6,320 nt of DNA, taken from assembly GCA_017628775.1 (NCBI GenBank), contig JAGBYN010000040.1, positions 1 through 6,320 on the forward strand, written 5' to 3'. Source of the stretch: Bacteroidaceae bacterium (lineage in GTDB: Bacteria; Bacteroidota; Bacteroidia; Bacteroidales; Bacteroidaceae). Position numbers and translations under genes: made by a program. The notes below the pieces were generated by a model that did no database searches, had not been told where the DNA came from, and saw nothing but the letters and a program-made list of their open reading frames with translations. Of the stretch, positions 1 through 6,297 are shown one piece after another (positions within the stretch are counted from its first letter, which is position 1; each line of letters starts with the position of its first letter).

Positions 1-32
1 GCTTGTTTGATAGTCATGAATCGTAAATGATA

Positions 33-141
33 TTCAGGTGGCTATAGCACAAGGGTACCACCTCTTCCAATTCCGAACAGAGAAGTTAAGCCTTGTCACG
101 CCGATGGTACTGCGTTTGTGGGAGAGTAGGTAGCCGCCGTT
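33..141 (+). rRNA. rrf: 5S ribosomal RNA (complete)
   Basis: 5S rRNA of the large ribosomal subunit. The conserved loop segment CCGAACAGAGAAGTTAAGCC (about 72-91) and the 3' part GATGGTACTGC...GGGAGAGTAGG (about 104-130) are clear. The ends are set by helix I: GGTGGCTA (37-44) pairs over 8 bp, one of them a G-T wobble, with TAGCCGCC (131-138). The length of about 108 nt is normal. The exact ends are uncertain by about 3 nt. The 32 bases before it are presumably the 23S-5S spacer, and no 23S sequence is visible. A strong terminator follows directly, so this is the last gene of an rRNA operon whose promoter lies outside the window. Confidence 0.95.
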
Positions 142-149
142 TTTCTTCG

Positions 150-185
150 AGCCTTCGATACAGAAATGTATCGGAGGCTTTTTTT
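150..185 (+). terminator. Intrinsic terminator of the rRNA operon
   Basis: A 13-bp hairpin has arms 150-162 and 167-179. It contains one T-G wobble (155/174), is closed by a GAAA tetraloop (163-166), and runs into a tract of seven T (179-185). It lies about 10 nt after the 5S rRNA and ends the rRNA transcript before the purB promoter. Confidence 0.95.
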
Positions 186-239
186 ATGCCTTTTGATGAA
201 CTTTCTTTTCTTAATGGCTGTTATCTCAAGAAAAAGAAT

Positions 240-247
240 TATTTTTG
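240..247 (+). promoter_or_regulatory. Bacteroidota-type promoter (-7 box) for purB
   Basis: TATTTTTG is an exact match to the Bacteroides -7 consensus TAnnTTTG. The -33 box is weak: only a CTG at 218-220, 19 nt upstream, resembles TTTG. Transcription would start near 250-252 and give a leader of about 30 nt before the purB ATG. The site lies just after the rRNA terminator, where a new promoter is needed. It also argues against the upstream TTG (245) as a start codon, since that codon is part of the box. Confidence 0.7.
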
Positions 248-283
248 CAAATTGATAATTATCTAGATAAATATAAATACATG

Positions 284-1630
284 ATGGAGCTCGATTTGCT
301 TACGGCTATTTCTCCAATTGATGGCCGTTATAGAGGAAAAGCGGGAGCTTTGGCCTCTTACTTCTCGGAATTTGCACTCATTAAGTATCGCGTGCAGGTA
401 GAAATTGAATATTTCATTACTTTGTGTGAACTTCCTTTACCACAATTGAAATCATTTGATACCAATCGTTTTGAATCTCTTCGCTCAATTTATTTGAATT
501 TTACTGAAGCTGATGCACAACGTATCAAGGAAATTGAGAGCGTTACTAACCATGATGTGAAAGCGGTAGAATATTTCATTAAGGAAGAGTTCGACAAACT
601 CGGTGGTTTGGAAGAATACAAGGAGTTCATTCATTTTGGATTGACTTCACAAGATATTAACAATACATCAATTCCTCTTTCTATTAAGGAAGCCTTGGAT
701 AAGGTTTATTATCCGTTGATTGAAGAGTTGATTGCTCAACTGAAAGAATATGCTGAAGAATGGGCAAATATCCCAATGCTTGCCAAAACGCATGGACAAC
801 CAGCTTCGCCAACTCGTTTGGGTAAGGAAGTGAAGGTTTTTGTTTATCGTTTGCAACGTCAGTTGGATATGTTGAAAGCTTGTCCGATTACAGCAAAATT
901 TGGTGGTGCTACAGGTAATTACAACGCTCATAATGTAGCTTATCCGGCATACGACTGGAAGGCTTTCGGCAATAAGTTCGTTGCTGAAAAGTTGGGCTTG
1001 GAACGCGAAGAATATACTACTCAGATTTCTAACGACGATAATCTGGGTGCTATCTTTGAGGCCATGAAGCGTATCAATACCATCATGATTGATATGAACC
1101 GTGACTTCTGGCAATATATTTCTATGGAATACTTCAAGCAAAAGATTAAGGCTGGCGAAGTAGGCTCAAGTGCGATGCCTCATAAGGTAAATCCAATCGA
1201 TTTTGAAAATGCTGAAGGTAACTTAGGCGTAGCGAATGCGTTGTTGGAACACTTGTCTAATAAGTTGCCGATATCCCGTTTGCAAAGAGACCTTACCGAC
1301 TCTACCGTTTTGCGTAATGTTGGTGTACCTTTCGGTCATGTGGTTATTGCTATTCAAAGCTCGTTGAAGGGATTGCGCAAGCTGTTGCTGAATGAAAAAG
1401 CTATTTATGCTGATTTGGACAATTGCTGGAGTGTAGTTGCCGAAGCTATTCAGACTGTATTGCGTAGAGAGGCTTATCCTAACCCATATGAGGCTTTGAA
1501 AGCTTTGACTCGTACTAACCAGGCAATTACTGAAGCGTCTATTAAAGAATTTATTGAAACGCTCAATGTCAGTGAAGACATTAAGAAGGAGTTGCGTGTT
1601 ATAACACCGCATAATTATACTGGTGTGTAA
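284..1630 (+). CDS. purB: Adenylosuccinate lyase (PurB)
   Basis: PurB catalyses two fumarate-releasing steps: SAICAR to AICAR in de novo purine synthesis, and adenylosuccinate to AMP. It belongs to the fumarase/aspartase superfamily and acts in the cytosol as a homotetramer. The 448-residue product has the motifs TNHDVKAVEYF (88-98), FGLTSQD (118-124), THGQPASPT (169-177, with the general-acid His170) and the superfamily signature GSSAMPHKVNP (294-304, with the mobile-loop catalytic Ser). It resembles the E. coli-type enzyme but ends at NYTGV, about ten residues earlier than my recollection of E. coli PurB. The start is set by alignment of MELDLLTAISPIDGRY with E. coli MELSSLTAVSP. An ATG directly before it (281) is equally usable. 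An in-frame TTG at 245 falls in the promoter and is unlikely. It is first in a likely operon with the pseudouridine synthase gene, 55 nt downstream. Confidence 0.97.
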   Translation: MELDLLTAISPIDGRYRGKAGALASYFSEFALIKYRVQVEIEYFITLCELPLPQLKSFDTNRFESLRSIYLNFTEADAQRIKEIESVTNHDVKAVEYFIKEEFDKLGGLEEYKEFIHFGLTSQDINNTSIPLSIKEALDKVYYPLIEELIAQLKEYAEEWANIPMLAKTHGQPASPTRLGKEVKVFVYRLQRQLDMLKACPITAKFGGATGNYNAHNVAYPAYDWKAFGNKFVAEKLGLEREEYTTQISNDDNLGAIFEAMKRINTIMIDMNRDFWQYISMEYFKQKIKAGEVGSSAMPHKVNPIDFENAEGNLGVANALLEHLSNKLPISRLQRDLTDSTVLRNVGVPFGHVVIAIQSSLKGLRKLLLNEKAIYADLDNCWSVVAEAIQTVLRREAYPNPYEALKALTRTNQAITEASIKEFIETLNVSEDIKKELRVITPHNYTGV

Positions 1631-1644
1631 TATATATATATGAA

Positions 1645-1656
1645 GCCCGAGAGGGC
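1645..1656 (+). other. Small GNRA-loop hairpin in the purB-rluB gap
   Basis: GCCC-GAGA-GGGC forms a perfect 4-bp G/C stem with a GNRA-type GAGA loop. It follows a run of alternating TA (1631-1641) and precedes the rluB start by about 30 nt. No T-tract follows, so it is not an intrinsic terminator. It could protect an mRNA end or be a processing site, or it may have no role. Confidence 0.4.
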
Positions 1657-1685
1657 GATGTGTTAATTTGATAAAAAAGAAGAAA

Positions 1686-3008
1686 ATGAGTATTGAAAAA
1701 GAAGGCAGAGCAGAAGGCTTTGCAAATGAAAATTCCGGCCGTGATGGCGGTTACAGATCGTACAACAGATATAATAACGGAGGTGAACAGCGTTCTTATC
1801 GCTCACGCTCAAGCTATGGACATGAAGGTAATGAGCGTTCTTACCGTTCTTCGGGTAATCGCTATGGAAATGGTGAACGCCCACAACGTCCGCGTTTTAA
1901 CCCTAATGCTGAAGGTGGTGAACAACGCGCTTATCGTCCACGTACTTCTTATAATCGCGAAGGTGGTTATCAGGGAGGTGAGCGTCGTCCTCGCGTAGAG
2001 CAAGGATATGGTGAACAACGTTCTTACCGTTCTGCTGGCAACCGTTATGGTAATGGCGAACGTCCACAACGCCCTCGCTTTACTCCTAATGCAGAAGGTG
2101 GTGAACAACGTCCTTATCGTTCGGGAGGTAATTATAATCGTGAAGGTGGTTTCCAAGGTGGTGAACAACGTTCTCGTTTCCAGTCTGGTGCAGGCCGTTC
2201 TTTCCGTCCGCGTACTGCCGGTTACAACCCGAATGCAAAATATAGCCACAAGAAGCAAATTGAATACAAGGATTTGTTGACAGACCCTAACGAACCGATT
2301 CGTTTGAATAAGTTCTTGGCTAATGCCGGCATTTGTTCGCGTAGAGAAGCCGACGAGTTCATTGCGGCAGGTGTAGTGTCGGTTAATGGTGAAGTGGTAA
2401 CAGAATTGGGTACCAAGATCAAACGTACCGATGAAGTTAAGTTCCATGACGAACCTGTTAACATTGAACGTAAAGTATATGTTTTGTTGAATAAGCCAAA
2501 AGATTGTGTAACTACTTCCGACGACCCTCAGGAAAGAAAGACTGTAATGCATTGCGTGAAAGATGCTTGCAAGGAACGTATCTATCCGGTAGGCCGTTTG
2601 GACCGTAATACAACAGGTGTTCTCTTGTTGACAAACGATGGTGATTTGGCGTCTAAGTTGACTCATCCAAAGTTCTTGAAGAAGAAAATTTATCACGTAT
2701 ATTGTGATAAGAATGTAACAAAGGCTGATTTGGATCAAATTGCCAGTGGTATAACTTTGGAGGATGGAGAAATTCATGCTGACGCAATCAGCTATGCATC
2801 AGAAACTGATAAGAAGCAAGTTGGTATTGAAATCCACTCTGGTAAAAACCGTATTGTTCGTCGTATTTTTGAATCTTTGGGTTATCGTGTAAACAAGTTG
2901 GACCGTGTTTATTTTGCAGGTTTGACCAAGAAAGGTTTGCGCAGAGGCGATTGGCGTTATTTGACAGAACTAGAAGTGAACATGCTCCGTATGGGGTCTT
3001 TTGAATAA
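1686..3008 (+). CDS. rluB: RluB/RsuA-family rRNA pseudouridine synthase with repetitive R/G/Y-rich N-terminal extension
   Basis: The product (440 residues) should isomerise a specific uridine in rRNA to pseudouridine. The C-terminal half is a normal RsuA/RluB/RluE/RluF-type enzyme. It has an S4 RNA-binding domain (about 204-258, starting IRLNKFLANAGICSRREAD) and then the catalytic domain with GRLDRNTTGVLLLTNDGDL (303-321), whose Asp306 is the expected catalytic residue. KKKIYHVY (about 332-339) and SGKNRIVRRIFESLGY (385-400) are also typical. E. coli RluB (about 291 residues) lacks the first 190 or so residues seen here, which are Arg, Gly, Tyr, Asn and Gln rich and contain a tandem duplication. 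The ATG at 1686 is preferred to an in-frame TTG at 1668, which would add MIKKKK. No terminator separates it from purB, and asnS follows after 21 nt. The family is certain. The symbol (large-subunit RluB rather than RsuA or RluF) is inferred. Confidence 0.9.
   Translation: MSIEKEGRAEGFANENSGRDGGYRSYNRYNNGGEQRSYRSRSSYGHEGNERSYRSSGNRYGNGERPQRPRFNPNAEGGEQRAYRPRTSYNREGGYQGGERRPRVEQGYGEQRSYRSAGNRYGNGERPQRPRFTPNAEGGEQRPYRSGGNYNREGGFQGGEQRSRFQSGAGRSFRPRTAGYNPNAKYSHKKQIEYKDLLTDPNEPIRLNKFLANAGICSRREADEFIAAGVVSVNGEVVTELGTKIKRTDEVKFHDEPVNIERKVYVLLNKPKDCVTTSDDPQERKTVMHCVKDACKERIYPVGRLDRNTTGVLLLTNDGDLASKLTHPKFLKKKIYHVYCDKNVTKADLDQIASGITLEDGEIHADAISYASETDKKQVGIEIHSGKNRIVRRIFESLGYRVNKLDRVYFAGLTKKGLRRGDWRYLTELEVNMLRMGSFE
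1836..1988 (+). repeat. Direct repeat copy 1 in the rluB N-terminal extension
   Basis: Encodes 51 residues beginning RSYRSSGNRYGNGERPQRPR. It aligns without gaps to the copy at 2019-2171, with 42 of 51 residues identical by my count. The repeat period is 183 bp (61 codons), so the reading frame is kept. Synonymous differences are scattered through the copies, which suggests an old duplication kept at protein level rather than a recent slip. Confidence 0.9.
2019..2171 (+). repeat. Direct repeat copy 2 in the rluB N-terminal extension
   Basis: Encodes 51 residues beginning RSYRSAGNRYGNGERPQRPR, the partner of the copy at 1836-1988. Shorter echoes of the same motif lie on both sides: GGEQRSYRSRSSYGHEG before copy 1, and GRSFRPRTAGYNPNA after copy 2. 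The whole segment therefore looks built from one ancestral unit. Confidence 0.9.
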
Positions 3009-3029
3009 AAAATAGAAAAGAAGATAGAT

Positions 3030-4433
3030 ATGGAAAATATTCGTAGAACAAAAGTTGTTGATCTTTTGCAACGTCGTGATTGGGGTGCAATGGTCAACGT
3101 GAAAGGCTGGGTTCGTACTCGCCGTGGTAGTAAACAAGTGAGCTTTGTGGCTCTGAACGATGGTTCTACAATAAATAATGTACAGGTGGTGATTGATTTG
3201 ACTAACTTTGATGAAGAGTTGGTGAAGCAAATCACTACAGGTGCTTGTTTGAGTGTAAATGGCGAATTAGTGGAGTCTATTGGTTCGGGCCAGGCTGGCG
3301 AAATCCAGGCTCGCGAGTTGGAAGTGTTAGGCACTTGTGATAATTCGTATCCTTTGCAAAAGAAGGGTTGCTCAATGGAATTCCTCCGCGAGATTGCTCA
3401 CCTTCGTCCTCGAACTAATACTTTTGGAGCTGTATTCCGCATCCGTCATAACATGGCAATAGCAATTCATCAGTTCTTCCATGAACATGGATTCTTCTAT
3501 TTCCATACACCTATTATTACAGCGTCCGACTGTGAAGGTGCAGGCCAGATGTTCCAGGTAACAACCAAGAACCTTTACGATTTGAAGAAGGACGAAAACG
3601 GGTCAATCATTTATGATGATGATTTCTTTGGCAAACAAGCTAGCTTGACCGTTTCCGGTCAGCTGGAAGGTGAGTTGGCTGCAACAGCTTTGGGTGCTAT
3701 TTATACATTCGGTCCTACTTTCCGTGCTGAAAACTCGAATACACCACGCCACTTGGCTGAGTTCTGGATGGTTGAACCTGAAGTTGCTTTCGCTGACTTG
3801 AATGATTTGATGGATTTGGAAGAAGAATTCATTAAATATTGCGTACAATGGGCATTGGATCATTGCAAGGATGATTTGGAGTTCTTGAATAAGATGATTG
3901 ACAAGGGCTTGATTGAACGTTTGCAGAAGGTGGTTAATACAGAATTTGTACGTTTGCCTTATACTGAAGGTATCAAGATTCTGGAAGAAGCCATTGCTAA
4001 AGGCAAGAAGTTTGAATTCCCAGTTTATTGGGGATGTGACTTGGCCAGCGAACACGAACGTTTCTTGGTGGAAGAACACTTCCAGAAGCCGGTTATCATG
4101 ACTGATTATCCAAAGGAAATCAAGGCATTCTACATGAAGCAGAATGAAGATGGTAAAACAGTGCAAGGTACAGACGTGCTGTTCCCACAAATTGGTGAAA
4201 TTATCGGTGGTAGTGTGCGTGAAGAAAGCTACGATAAACTGATGAATCGTATCAATGAACTGAATATCCCGATGAAGGATATGTGGTGGTATTTGGATAC
4301 CCGTAGATATGGTTCATGTCCGCATGCAGGTTTCGGCCTTGGCTTCGAACGATTGTTGTTGTTCGTAACAGGTATGGCTAATATCCGCGACGTGATTCCG
4401 TTCCCAAGAACACCACGTAACGCAGAATTCTAA
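3030..4433 (+). CDS. asnS: Asparagine--tRNA ligase (AsnRS)
   Basis: A class IIb aminoacyl-tRNA synthetase that charges tRNA-Asn with asparagine using ATP in the cytosol. The 467 residues match the usual length (E. coli 466). An N-terminal OB-fold anticodon-binding domain (about 20-100) includes [23 protein letters not shown] (24-46). The catalytic domain has a motif 1 region around FHTPIIT (158-164), the motif 2 region [19 protein letters not shown] (227-245) and motif 3 [15 protein letters not shown] (434-448). The [19 protein letters not shown] segment separates AsnRS from the AspRS relatives. A charged-residue-rich helical insert at about 260-330 sits between motifs 2 and 3, as in other bacterial AsnRS. 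It starts 21 nt after the pseudouridine synthase gene with only an A-rich leader and no visible promoter, so it is probably the last gene of the purB unit. Confidence 0.98.
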   Translation: MENIRRTKVVDLLQRRDWGAMVNVKGWVRTRRGSKQVSFVALNDGSTINNVQVVIDLTNFDEELVKQITTGACLSVNGELVESIGSGQAGEIQARELEVLGTCDNSYPLQKKGCSMEFLREIAHLRPRTNTFGAVFRIRHNMAIAIHQFFHEHGFFYFHTPIITASDCEGAGQMFQVTTKNLYDLKKDENGSIIYDDDFFGKQASLTVSGQLEGELAATALGAIYTFGPTFRAENSNTPRHLAEFWMVEPEVAFADLNDLMDLEEEFIKYCVQWALDHCKDDLEFLNKMIDKGLIERLQKVVNTEFVRLPYTEGIKILEEAIAKGKKFEFPVYWGCDLASEHERFLVEEHFQKPVIMTDYPKEIKAFYMKQNEDGKTVQGTDVLFPQIGEIIGGSVREESYDKLMNRINELNIPMKDMWWYLDTRRYGSCPHAGFGLGFERLLLFVTGMANIRDVIPFPRTPRNAEF

Positions 4434-4451
4434 AAAGAAGCGTCATAAAAT

Positions 4452-4490
4452 AAAAAGGAGAAAGCATTTTAGGGTTTTCTCCTTTTTTTT
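4452..4490 (+). terminator. Intrinsic terminator after asnS
   Basis: The arm AAAAAGGAGAAA (4452-4463) pairs with TTTCTCCTTTTT (4476-4487) over 12 bp around a 12-nt loop, followed by T through 4490. It lies 18 nt after the asnS stop and ends the purB-rluB-asnS unit. The A-tract on the left means it might also work partly in the opposite direction. Confidence 0.92.
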
Positions 4491-4537
4491 GTTTGTAAAA
4501 AAGATGGACTAAAAGTAGGATGTCTTATATTTTTTAG

Positions 4538-4545
4538 TATATTTG
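4538..4545 (+). promoter_or_regulatory. Bacteroidota-type promoter (-7 box) for the small secreted protein
   Basis: TATATTTG is an exact TAnnTTTG match. No good -33 TTTG is seen about 20 nt upstream. The predicted start near 4549 gives a leader of about 38 nt. A short inverted repeat AAGTT-GTT-AACTT (4561-4573) lies in that leader. Confidence 0.6.
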
Positions 4546-4586
4546 TGATTGTGAAGCATGAAGTTGTTAACTTAATATATTAGACT

Positions 4587-5078
4587 ATGAAACGGCATTT
4601 TTTATTTTCGATGATGGCCGTGCTTCTATTGCTTGGAAGTGGCAGAATGGTAGCTCAAACCTCCAACCAAACAACGCCTGTTGAGTTGAATGGAATTTGG
4701 CAGATGTGTTTTTACGTTTCAGGAGATCCGAGTATTCCTGGTGAGTTGAAACCTAGTAATTCGTTTAAGATACTAACGAACGATGGACAGTTTGTGAATC
4801 TAACGGTTATCCCGAATCAGGGTGCCATTATCATTGGTTCTGGTACATATAAGCAGACTGCGGTAAACGCATTTACCGAGCATGTAGAAAAAAACCTTCA
4901 CCTCCCTCAATTGGTAGGTAAGGACAATGTGCTGGAGTACGAAATGAATGGAGATATTATGCTGGTGAAATTCTTTGTAAAGAAGGATCCTGATGGAAAT
5001 GATATTAATTCCTGGTATTATGAAACTTGGAAAAAGGTGAGAATGCCGGCTGTATATCCAAAGGATTTGGTGAGATAA
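4587..5078 (+). CDS. Small secreted protein, DUF4488 / lipocalin-like
   Basis: Function unknown. The 163-residue product starts with a clear signal peptide: a basic MKRH, a hydrophobic core (residues 5-17) and a likely signal peptidase I site at VA|Q (23/24). The only cysteine (41) is not at a lipobox, so it should be a soluble periplasmic or exported protein rather than a lipoprotein. The mature part opens with ELNGIWQM, which recalls the GxW strand of lipocalin-like beta-barrels. It continues with GELKPSNSFKIL (52-63), a GTYKQ segment (86-90) and a conserved-looking end, SWYYETWKKVRMPAVYP (142-158). From memory this is the pattern of the Bacteroides DUF4488 family, but I could not run a domain search. 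It has its own promoter and terminator, so its position gives no hint of function. It also has no GC or codon oddity that I can see. Confidence 0.82.
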   Translation: MKRHFLFSMMAVLLLLGSGRMVAQTSNQTTPVELNGIWQMCFYVSGDPSIPGELKPSNSFKILTNDGQFVNLTVIPNQGAIIIGSGTYKQTAVNAFTEHVEKNLHLPQLVGKDNVLEYEMNGDIMLVKFFVKKDPDGNDINSWYYETWKKVRMPAVYPKDLVR

Positions 5079-5095
5079 AACGTAATTAAATATAG

Positions 5096-5120
5096 AAGCG
5101 GGGGTGTCCCCGCTTTTTTT
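5096..5120 (+). terminator. Intrinsic terminator after the small secreted protein gene
   Basis: AAGCGGGG (5096-5103) pairs with CCCCGCTT (5108-5115) in a perfect 8-bp stem with a GTGT loop, followed by T through 5120. It isolates the gene upstream from the ribosomal protein operon. Confidence 0.95.
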
Positions 5121-5157
5121 ATGGATGTATGTTCTGGATAAAAAAAAGTTCAAATCC

Positions 5158-5188
5158 TTTGTCAGTTCAAAGAAAAGCAGTACCTTTG
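5158..5188 (+). promoter_or_regulatory. Strong Bacteroidota-type promoter of the rplM-rpsI operon
   Basis: Both boxes match the Bacteroides consensus: -33 TTTG (5158-5161) and -7 TACCTTTG (5181-5188), separated by 19 nt. This is the best promoter in the window, as expected for ribosomal protein genes. Transcription should start near 5192. Two copies of AGTTCAAA (5147-5154 and 5164-5171, 17 bp apart) flank the -33 box. Confidence 0.85.
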
Positions 5189-5191
5189 CAA

Positions 5192-5315
5192 GCCGATTAT
5201 TATCAAATGTATGTAAAAGATTAATTCTTAGCGAATTAATGTTCTTTGTCCGGGAATATTGAGGAGCGGGAATAATAAATGTTTTTTAGTAGTAATATTT
5301 AAAAAAGAATTAAGA
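5192..5315 (+). promoter_or_regulatory. Long 5' leader of rplM (possible autoregulatory region)
   Basis: The predicted leader is about 124 nt, much longer than the leaders of about 30-40 nt in front of the other two promoters here. It holds a perfect 8-bp hairpin, ATTAATTC (5220-5227) with GAATTAAT (5233-5240) around a 5-nt loop. Downstream is a direct repeat CGGGAATA (5251-5258, 5267-5274). L13 operons in other phyla are controlled by L13 through leader structures. Control here is inference, and I did not recognise the Firmicutes L13 leader. Confidence 0.4.
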
Positions 5316-5777
5316 GTGGATACTTTAAGTTACAAGACCATTTCTGCAAACAAAGTAACAGCTCAGAAAGAATGGGTTGTTGTGGATGCAACCGACCAGG
5401 TCGTAGGCCGTCTCGGTTCAAAAGTTGCGAAACTGTTGAGAGGTAAGTACAAACCTAGCTTTACCCCTCATGTAGACTGCGGTGATAACGTTATCATCAT
5501 CAATGCAGACAAAGTGAAATTTACCGGTAACAAGTGGAATGACAAGGTGTATTTGCACTACACAGGTTATCCTGGTGGTCAAAGATCAATCACTCCAGCT
5601 GAATTGATTAAGAAAGTTGACGGTGAAGAAAGACTGTTGAAGAAAGTAGTGAAGGGTATGCTTCCAAAGAATCGTTTGGGTGCTAAGTTGTTGAAGAACT
5701 TGTATGTATATGCAGGTAGCGAACACAAGCACGAAGCACAATGCCCAAAGACAATTGATATTAACGCACTTAAATAA
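5316..5777 (+). CDS. rplM: 50S ribosomal protein L13
   Basis: L13 binds 23S rRNA early in assembly of the large subunit. The product of 153 residues has the typical DATDQVVGRLGSKVAKLLRGK start region (24-44) and the L13 signature from VKGMLPKNRLG (112-122) to VYAGSEHKH (131-139). I chose the GTG at 5316 (protein MDTLSYKTISANKV) because it gives the length and N-terminus I recall for Bacteroides L13. The frame stays open upstream to a TTG at 5259, but the 19 extra residues look unrelated to L13 and would lie in the mRNA leader. It ends in two in-frame stops (TAATAA). rpsI begins 6 nt later, so the two are cotranscribed, as in most bacteria. Confidence 0.97.
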   Translation: MDTLSYKTISANKVTAQKEWVVVDATDQVVGRLGSKVAKLLRGKYKPSFTPHVDCGDNVIIINADKVKFTGNKWNDKVYLHYTGYPGGQRSITPAELIKKVDGEERLLKKVVKGMLPKNRLGAKLLKNLYVYAGSEHKHEAQCPKTIDINALK

Positions 5778-5783
5778 TAAAGA

Positions 5784-6170
5784 ATGGAAGTAATTAATGC
5801 ATTAGGCAGACGTAAGCGTGCTATTGCTCGCGTATTCGTTAGCGAAGGTACAGGAAAGATTACTATTAACAAGAGAGTCCTTGCAGAGTACTTTCCATCA
5901 ACTATTCTTCAGTATGTAGTAAAGCAACCTTTGAACACTTTGGAAGTTGCTGAAAAATATGATATTAAGGTAAATCTTTGTGGTGGTGGTTTCACTGGTC
6001 AGTCACAAGCATTGCGTTTGGCTATCGCTCGTGCATTGGTGAAGATCAACGCTGAAGATAAGAAGGCTCTTCGTGCAGAAGGCTTCATGACTCGCGACCC
6101 ACGTTCTGTAGAACGTAAGAAGCCAGGTCAACCAAAGGCACGTCGTAGATTCCAGTTCAGTAAACGTTAA
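5784..6170 (+). CDS. rpsI: 30S ribosomal protein S9
   Basis: S9 lies in the head of the small subunit, and its C-terminal tail reaches the P-site tRNA. The 128-residue product has the usual NALGRRKRAIARVF opening (5-18), the S9 signature GGGFTGQSQALRLAIARAL (67-85) and the basic tail RKKPGQPKARRRFQFSKR (111-128), ending in the near-universal SKR. Length and both ends are normal, so the gene is complete. It follows rplM closely and leads into rpsB without a recognisable terminator. Confidence 0.98.
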   Translation: MEVINALGRRKRAIARVFVSEGTGKITINKRVLAEYFPSTILQYVVKQPLNTLEVAEKYDIKVNLCGGGFTGQSQALRLAIARALVKINAEDKKALRAEGFMTRDPRSVERKKPGQPKARRRFQFSKR

Positions 6171-6297
6171 TATCCGGTTTTACTTAGAACTGGTTAATAA
6201 GCGTTTAGTATCTAAACCGCCGGGATTCTTTCAAGACTACCCGATGGTTGGTTGAGAAAAACAAAAAAGAAAGTAACCGATTAAAAGAATTAAAGAA
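6171..6297 (+). promoter_or_regulatory. Structured rpsI-rpsB intergenic region, candidate S2 leader
   Basis: This 127-nt gap has no T-tract terminator and no TAnnTTTG box, so rpsB is probably read from the rplM promoter. Three hairpins can be drawn in a row. The first is CCGGTT (6174-6179) with AACTGG (6188-6193), including one wobble. The second is GTTTAG (6203-6208) with CTAAAC (6212-6217). The third is CGGG (6221-6224) with CCCG (6240-6243). A GGTTGGTT stretch (6246-6253) could instead pair with AACC around 6215-6218. S2 represses its own rpsB-tsf mRNA in gamma-proteobacteria. A similar role here is inference. Confidence 0.45.

Noticed and set aside
1..32. tRNA or 23S rRNA 3' end before the 5S gene
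   Set aside because: The 32 bases are too short for a tRNA and contain no 23S tail that I recognise. They are best taken as spacer.
1668..1685. TTG start for the pseudouridine synthase, adding MIKKKK
   Set aside because: An ATG follows six codons later with an A-rich leader. The lysine codons look like the untranslated A-rich stretch typical before Bacteroides starts.
1836..2171. CRISPR-like or minisatellite array
   Set aside because: There are only two main copies, they are coding and in frame, with no regular short spacers.
2008..2280. Plus-strand open frame in a second frame of the rluB repeat region (also 1693-1998)
   Set aside because: These Val/Leu/Asn-rich translations are out-of-frame readings of the repeat. 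The in-frame product continues into a well-conserved enzyme.
1809..2777. A 322-codon open frame on the minus strand over rluB
   Set aside because: It runs antisense through the Arg/Gly-rich repeats and the S4 and catalytic domains of a clear gene. Its Thr/Ile/Arg-rich translation is what the reverse of such codons gives, and it has no recognisable motif.
2920..2926. Possible internal promoter for asnS (TATTTTG)
   Set aside because: It is one base short of TAnnTTTG and lies inside conserved coding sequence about 100 nt before asnS. The 21-nt gene gap favours cotranscription.
3603..4190. A 195-codon minus-strand open frame over asnS
   Set aside because: It is entirely antisense to conserved AsnRS catalytic sequence and has no start context or motif of its own.
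4800..5153. A 117-codon minus-strand open frame over the small secreted protein gene
   Set aside because: It crosses the terminator hairpin and has no recognisable motif. The plus-strand gene has a promoter, signal peptide and terminator.
5259..5315. N-terminal extension of L13 from a TTG at 5259
   Set aside because: The 19 added residues are not L13-like and lie in the probable mRNA leader. The GTG at 5316 gives the normal 153-residue protein.
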